Below, one piece after another: positions 6,318-9,369 of a DNA stretch of 9,369 nt. Numbering within the stretch: the first letter of the stretch is position 1; every line of letters starts with the position of its first letter. The position numbers and the translations under genes are program-made. The notes beneath the pieces were generated by a model. The model was not told where the DNA came from. It saw only the letters and a program-made list of their open reading frames with translations, and did no database searches. This DNA comes from Nitrososphaerota archaeon (lineage in GTDB: Archaea; Thermoproteota; Nitrososphaeria; Nitrososphaerales; Gagatemarchaeaceae): positions 1 to 9,369 of the forward strand of contig VBPQ01000023.1 of NCBI GenBank assembly GCA_005877185.1, written 5' to 3'.

Positions 6318-6347
6318 TCTCTGTGGTCGAGGCTTGCGTTGAATAGT

Positions 6348-7133
6348 CTAGAGGACATCGAAATGCGCGTAGAGAGCTTGGCCCCACGCGTCTGCGACGA
6401 CGAGAGTGTATACCCCCGGCACGAGGTACTGGAAGTAAGGCGACCGGAATGTTGCGGCGTCGGGACTCAGAAAGCCACGTGTGTTCCAGTAACCGAAGAG
6501 ACCAAGGGCGGGCCCGCACTCATGCAAGCTCGGAGGAAGGCTGACGCACTGCTCTGAGGTGACGTTTAGCGAGATTCCGGCGCGCGGGCCGTCTAGTGTC
6601 GCCAGCATGTGGCTCAAAGGCTTGAAGATGGTCTCCTGAGGATAGGGGAAGGCGGGGCAAGCGGTACTCACGAAAGGCGCCAATTGCAGGGGGCTTCCCG
6701 CCATCGAGATGTTTGCGGGAGAGTAGTTCCCTTTGATCAAAGCAAAGCCCAGGAGGGATTCCGCAATGTTGATGCTGCAGATGAAGTCGTAGCTATTCCA
6801 GTCGGAAATGTCTGCGTTGAGTTGGCCGGGGAAGGCAGAGACGTTGCGGTCGAGCGTGTTGAGGACCTCCATATGTACTCCAAGGGCGCTGTACCGCCTG
6901 ATTGCCGTTGCATTCAGGAATACGCTCAGCTGGAGGCCTAGAGGCGAGATGGAGGTGGAGAACGAAGCTGGGCGAGAACCGCTGGGATTCACGGGGAGGG
7001 CGGAAGAGTAGAACTCGAGGCTGGATGTGCCCAATAGAACGAAGACGATGAGGAAGGCAGTCGCGAAGATTGAAGTTTTGCTACTGGAGAGTTCAGAGCC
7101 CGCTGACTCGCTCTCGTGGTCCGCCGAGCTCAT
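6348..7133 (-). CDS. Membrane-anchored extracytoplasmic protein
   Basis: I do not recognise a named family. The 261-residue product has a short polar, Ser/Glu-rich N-terminus (1-20), one hydrophobic segment (about 21-38, SIFATAFLIVFVLLGTSS) and a large domain predicted outside the cell. That domain holds four cysteines (in DFICS, STACPAF, SEQCVS, HECGPA) and several sequons such as NVS and NYS. The C-terminus 'GVYTLVVADAWGQALYAHFDVL' looks like a complete beta-strand ending of a type I recall from thaumarchaeal exported proteins. Its TAG stop is in the same frame as the adjoining ClC fragment, about ten codons away, suggesting that a deletion brought the two together. It has its own TATA-like box and is divergent from the small protein at 7264. 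Confidence 0.78.
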   Translation of the reverse strand: MSSADHESESAGSELSSSKTSIFATAFLIVFVLLGTSSLEFYSSALPVNPSGSRPASFSTSISPLGLQLSVFLNATAIRRYSALGVHMEVLNTLDRNVSAFPGQLNADISDWNSYDFICSINIAESLLGFALIKGNYSPANISMAGSPLQLAPFVSTACPAFPYPQETIFKPLSHMLATLDGPRAGISLNVTSEQCVSLPPSLHECGPALGLFGYWNTRGFLSPDAATFRSPYFQYLVPGVYTLVVADAWGQALYAHFDVL

Positions 7134-7166
7134 ATCTTCGACCGAACTTTCTCCATTGTGGAACCC

Positions 7167-7174
7167 GATATAAC
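7167..7174 (-). promoter_or_regulatory. TATA-like box of the membrane-anchored protein
   Basis: Minus-strand GTTATATC is centred about 37 bases before the ATG at 7133. The predicted transcript start is near 7144, giving a leader of about ten bases. It shares the 130-base divergent spacer with the promoter of the plus-strand gene at 7264. Confidence 0.5.
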
Positions 7175-7232
7175 TCTGCAGTCACGCCTTGACTGGACGC
7201 ACGAAGATGAGCAGCCCGTCATTCACAGCGAG

Positions 7233-7240
7233 CTTATTAG
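7233..7240 (+). promoter_or_regulatory. TATA-like box of the small secreted protein
   Basis: CTTATTAG is centred about 27 bases before ATG 7264, the distance expected for a leaderless archaeal transcript. This supports that start codon. Confidence 0.5.
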
Positions 7241-7263
7241 CAGACCGTCAAGCACTTGGCTGA

Positions 7264-7530
7264 ATGCGCACTGCGGTCAAGGCTGCGCTCCTTGTGGTCG
7301 CCCTCTTCCTGATATTTCTCTTCGTACCTGTCTTCCCATACACCGCGGCATCGGGTTCAGCGTTTGGCGCTGCTAGCGTCAAGGTAACCGCCAGTGTCTC
7401 CTTGACCTTCCTTCTCTTTCACTGTGGTTCGTTCATAAACGCCCAGGTGACAGGTTCTATCGGTGGTTTCGTGGGGTCCGTCCCGATTTCACAGGGCTAT
7501 ACCTTCACATGCAACCCCGGAACGAGTTAG
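7264..7530 (+). CDS. Small secreted or membrane-anchored protein
   Basis: Family not recognised. The 88-residue product begins with MRTAVKAA and a strong hydrophobic segment (about 7-27), either a signal peptide or an N-terminal anchor, followed by a Gly/Ser/Val-rich 60-residue body. Two cysteines (C54 and C83) are positioned for one disulfide that would close the small domain. The frame is supported by the TATA-like box at leaderless distance and by the signal-like N-terminus, not by recognised homology. It is divergent from the membrane-anchored protein and lies 99 bases before the beta-CASP nuclease, which appears to have its own promoter. Confidence 0.62.
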   Translation: MRTAVKAALLVVALFLIFLFVPVFPYTAASGSAFGAASVKVTASVSLTFLLFHCGSFINAQVTGSIGGFVGSVPISQGYTFTCNPGTS

Positions 7531-7597
7531 TCTCACTGATACAATCACCCGACCGGAGGGTGACCGTCTCGACGAGCCTCTACCGCCGAGCAAACCG

Positions 7598-7610
7598 TTA
7601 AGTAATTTTA
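7598..7610 (+). promoter_or_regulatory. TATA-like box of the beta-CASP nuclease
   Basis: TTAAGTAATTTTA is the only A/T-rich run in this G/C-rich spacer. It is centred about 26 bases before TTG 7630, predicting transcription start at the initiation codon itself (leaderless). Confidence 0.58.
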
Positions 7611-7629
7611 CGTCACAGCGCGCCCCAGA

Positions 7630-8979
7630 TTGCCCGCCAGCCTGACCTGCTATGGCGCCGTCGGCGAGATCGGGGGCAACAAGCTCCTCCTCGAGGACAA
7701 GGACACCAAGGTCTTCGTCGACTTTGGGACGTGCTTCAACGAAGGCTCCGACTACTTCGACGCTGGGATCGAGCCTCGTCACGTCAACGGCGCCGGAGAC
7801 CTCTTCGAGTTCGGCCTCCTCCCGGAGATTCCCGGTCTCTATTCCGAGCGGGCGCTTCAGAACACGTCTCTGAAGTACGTCGAGCCCGAGATTGATGCGA
7901 TACTCCTCAGCCACTACCACTGGGACCACATGGGGAGGATAGGCTTCGTCGACCCCTCGATTCCCGTCTACGCGGGCGAGACGACCGCCCTGATTCACGA
8001 GGCCGCCAGCGAGTCAACGTACTCTCCCCTCGACGACCACATCCTCAAGACCTTCAGGACTGGCGACAGGTTGAGGATTGGTTCTCTTGAGGTCGTCCCG
8101 ATTCACGTCGACCACTCGATTCCAGGGGCGTACGGGTTCGTGGTGTACACCTCCGAGGGCGCGCTCGCGTACACCGGCGACTTTCGCTTCCACGGCCCTC
8201 TCGGATCGATGACCGAAGACTTCGCCAGCGAAGCCCTGAAGGCAAGCCCGTCACTCCTCGTCACCGAGGGTACGAGAGTGGCCCCGAAGGACGTGAGGCA
8301 GGACCTGAGCGAGGAGGCGGTCCTCCAAGAGACGGTAAAGGTCCTCAGCAAGAGCAAGAAGCTCGCGTTCTCCTCCTTCAGGGGGAACGACACGGACCGC
8401 GTCAACACCTTTCACAAGGCAGCCCAGAAGACGGAAAGGCAGCTCGTCGTCTCGATGAAGACCGCGACGCTCCTCGAGAAACTACAGAAGGACAAACACC
8501 TGAAAGTCCCGAGAGTCGGGAAGGAGGTCCTCGTCTACGTCAGGAGGAAGGGGTCGGGGAAGATCGACGACAAAGACTACTACACGTGGGAGAGACCCTT
8601 CCTGGACCACGGGATGACCGCGACGGACGTCCACGACCGGCAGGGCGAAGTCTTTCTCCACCTTGACATCTGGAACTTCCCCGAAATCATCGACATCAAG
8701 CCCGAGAAGGGCGGGGTCTACGTTCACTCCTCGTCGGAAGCCTTCAACGAGGAAGGAGAAAGGGAAGAAGATGTCATCAAGAACTGGGTCGGCCACGTCG
8801 GGTTCAGCTATCATCAGATCCACGCTTCGGGGCACTCTCCCCTAGACGGGGTCAGGCGCCTCGTTCAAACGGTTGGCGCAGAGAAGTTCGTACCGATTCA
8901 CACAGAGCATCCCGAGCTCTTCCGTTCCTTCAAGAGGAAGTGCGTGATTCCTGAGAAGGGAATGAAGATTCCGATCTAG
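7630..8979 (+). CDS. Beta-CASP metallo-beta-lactamase nuclease, RNase J-like
   Basis: A 449-residue metal-dependent hydrolase of the metallo-beta-lactamase/beta-CASP group, whose archaeal members process or degrade RNA. Visible metal ligands are D31 in VFVDFGTCF (motif 1), HYHWDH at 95-100 (motif 2), H162 in VDHSIPGAYGF (motif 3) and D184 in YTGDFRFHG (motif 4). Beta-CASP features are the acidic residue in LLVTEGTR (E213), HASGHS (398-403) and PIHTEHPE (422-429), close to the RNase J C-terminal signature. The central region (about 300-345) is not one I can match. No KH domain is present, unlike archaeal aCPSF1. The start is TTG, since no ATG or GTG lies near the conserved N-terminus, and the TATA-like spacing agrees with it. 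Endo- or 5'-3' exonuclease activity is a family-based inference. Confidence 0.88.
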   Translation: MPASLTCYGAVGEIGGNKLLLEDKDTKVFVDFGTCFNEGSDYFDAGIEPRHVNGAGDLFEFGLLPEIPGLYSERALQNTSLKYVEPEIDAILLSHYHWDHMGRIGFVDPSIPVYAGETTALIHEAASESTYSPLDDHILKTFRTGDRLRIGSLEVVPIHVDHSIPGAYGFVVYTSEGALAYTGDFRFHGPLGSMTEDFASEALKASPSLLVTEGTRVAPKDVRQDLSEEAVLQETVKVLSKSKKLAFSSFRGNDTDRVNTFHKAAQKTERQLVVSMKTATLLEKLQKDKHLKVPRVGKEVLVYVRRKGSGKIDDKDYYTWERPFLDHGMTATDVHDRQGEVFLHLDIWNFPEIIDIKPEKGGVYVHSSSEAFNEEGEREEDVIKNWVGHVGFSYHQIHASGHSPLDGVRRLVQTVGAEKFVPIHTEHPELFRSFKRKCVIPEKGMKIPI

Positions 8980-9019
8980 CCTAAGCATCGAAGGTATACG
9001 ACCCACGCTCAAGGAGGGA

Positions 9020-9041
9020 GTCCTGGTTTCCAAATCAGGAC
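9020..9041. repeat. Hairpin-forming inverted repeat between convergent genes
   Basis: GTCCTGGTT (9020-9028) can pair with AATCAGGAC (9033-9041) around the loop TCCA: nine pairs including one G-U. It lies in the 92-base gap between the stops of the nuclease (plus) and the propeller protein (minus). No T-run follows on either strand, so it is not a standard intrinsic terminator. It may still mark 3' ends or bind a protein. Confidence 0.5.
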
Positions 9042-9071
9042 CAAACTCTTCCGGGTAGCTCTAGCCGCCGA

Positions 9072-9369
9072 CTACGAGCTATCGTCCGGTCCCGGATTCT
9101 GCACCCTTACCACCGAAAGCTTGGAGAGAACGCTAGGGGTGAAGAGCGCAAGGTTTGAGATGTAAAGCTTGTGTCCTAGAATGGCCACGTTAGATGGGTT
9201 GTTCAAACTCTCCTTCGAGGTATCGAGGGGCACAGGCGCTGCTGAACCGGCGATTGTGACGATCCAGATCGAGTTCGTAAACGGGGAGCAGACGTACAGA
9301 TTACCCTTCTTATCGAAGGCGAGCCCATCTGGAGTGGGGACTCCCGTTGCATACGTCGTGAGCGCCCCG
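9072..9369 (-). CDS. Beta-propeller (SMP-30/NHL-like) protein, C-terminal part
   Basis: The minus-strand frame entered from base 9368 stays open for 98 codons to TAG at 9072-9074; the start lies beyond the right edge. It reads 'TGVPTPDGLAFDKKGNLYV' and then 'CSPFTNSIWIV', the repeat pattern of SMP-30/gluconolactonase-like and NHL beta-propellers (PDG.A.D..GNLYV....N.I). Next come 'NPSNVAILGHKLYISNL' and a polar C-terminal tail ending PGPDDSS. Such proteins include sugar lactonases and many exported propellers of unknown substrate. The fragment is too short to choose between them or to see a signal peptide. Its 3' end converges with the nuclease gene. Confidence 0.8.
   Translation of the reverse strand, partial: GALTTYATGVPTPDGLAFDKKGNLYVCSPFTNSIWIVTIAGSAAPVPLDTSKESLNNPSNVAILGHKLYISNLALFTPSVLSKLSVVRVQNPGPDDSS

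Noticed and set aside
5986..6519. Minus-strand Arg-rich open frame of 177 codons
   Set aside because: It overlaps the ClC fragment and the end of the membrane-anchored protein in another frame; the Arg/Ser/Pro-rich composition without motifs marks it as a shadow.
7489..7998. Minus-strand open frame of 169 codons
   Set aside because: It is antisense to the N-terminus and HxHxDH region of the beta-CASP nuclease, with no motif of its own.
8995..9063. Possible tRNA in the convergent spacer, suggested by the hairpin
   Set aside because: No acceptor stem pairing, no GGTTCRAATCC T-arm and no anticodon arm with proper spacing on either strand.

Overview
The window looks like an archaeal accessory region, most likely from a soil or acidic-habitat Nitrososphaeria/Thaumarchaeota-type genome. 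The grounds are A/T-rich TATA-like boxes about 25 bases before start codons that have almost no leader, a HerA-like DNA-pumping ATPase, an archaeal-type beta-CASP ribonuclease, and secreted proteins with long Thr/Ser linkers and a 'YWGDGST.RPR' type beta-sandwich motif. The lineage is an inference; no marker gene in the window settles it.

Left part (1-1045): a degenerate second copy of the 5' flank of the HerA-like gene (1-180), ending at what looks like the start codon of a HerA paralogue lying off the left edge. Next comes a membrane-protein reading frame (324-926) whose last third runs antisense into a decayed fragment of a HerA-like 3' end (about 735-840). In that fragment 12 consecutive residues are identical to the intact HerA further right. 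Middle (1046-4122): two same-strand secreted, Thr-linker proteins sharing one homologous module (about 290 residues) placed on opposite sides of the linker. One carries it N-terminally and adds a 10-cysteine C-terminal domain. The other carries it C-terminally behind a cadherin-like Ig domain.

Right of these, a HerA-like ATPase (4194-5327, minus) is preceded by a leader of roughly 200 bases holding a tiny CxxC reading frame, and by a promoter conserved in the left-edge copy. Next is a ClC chloride-channel pseudogene (5629-6317, minus) with its N-terminal half missing, one in-frame stop and one frameshift. It abuts the stop codon of a membrane-anchored extracytoplasmic protein (6348-7133, minus). 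A divergent promoter region separates that gene from a small secreted or anchored protein (7264-7530, plus). Then come a beta-CASP metallo-beta-lactamase nuclease with a TTG start (7630-8979, plus) and, convergent to it, the C-terminal end of a beta-propeller protein running off the right edge (9072-9369, minus).

There is no convincing multi-gene operon: most genes have their own promoter. The dominant themes are cell-surface/secreted proteins and repeated duplication and decay around HerA-like genes. The most novel-looking item is the pair of module-shuffled surface proteins. I saw no tRNA, rRNA, CRISPR array, transposase or integrase.
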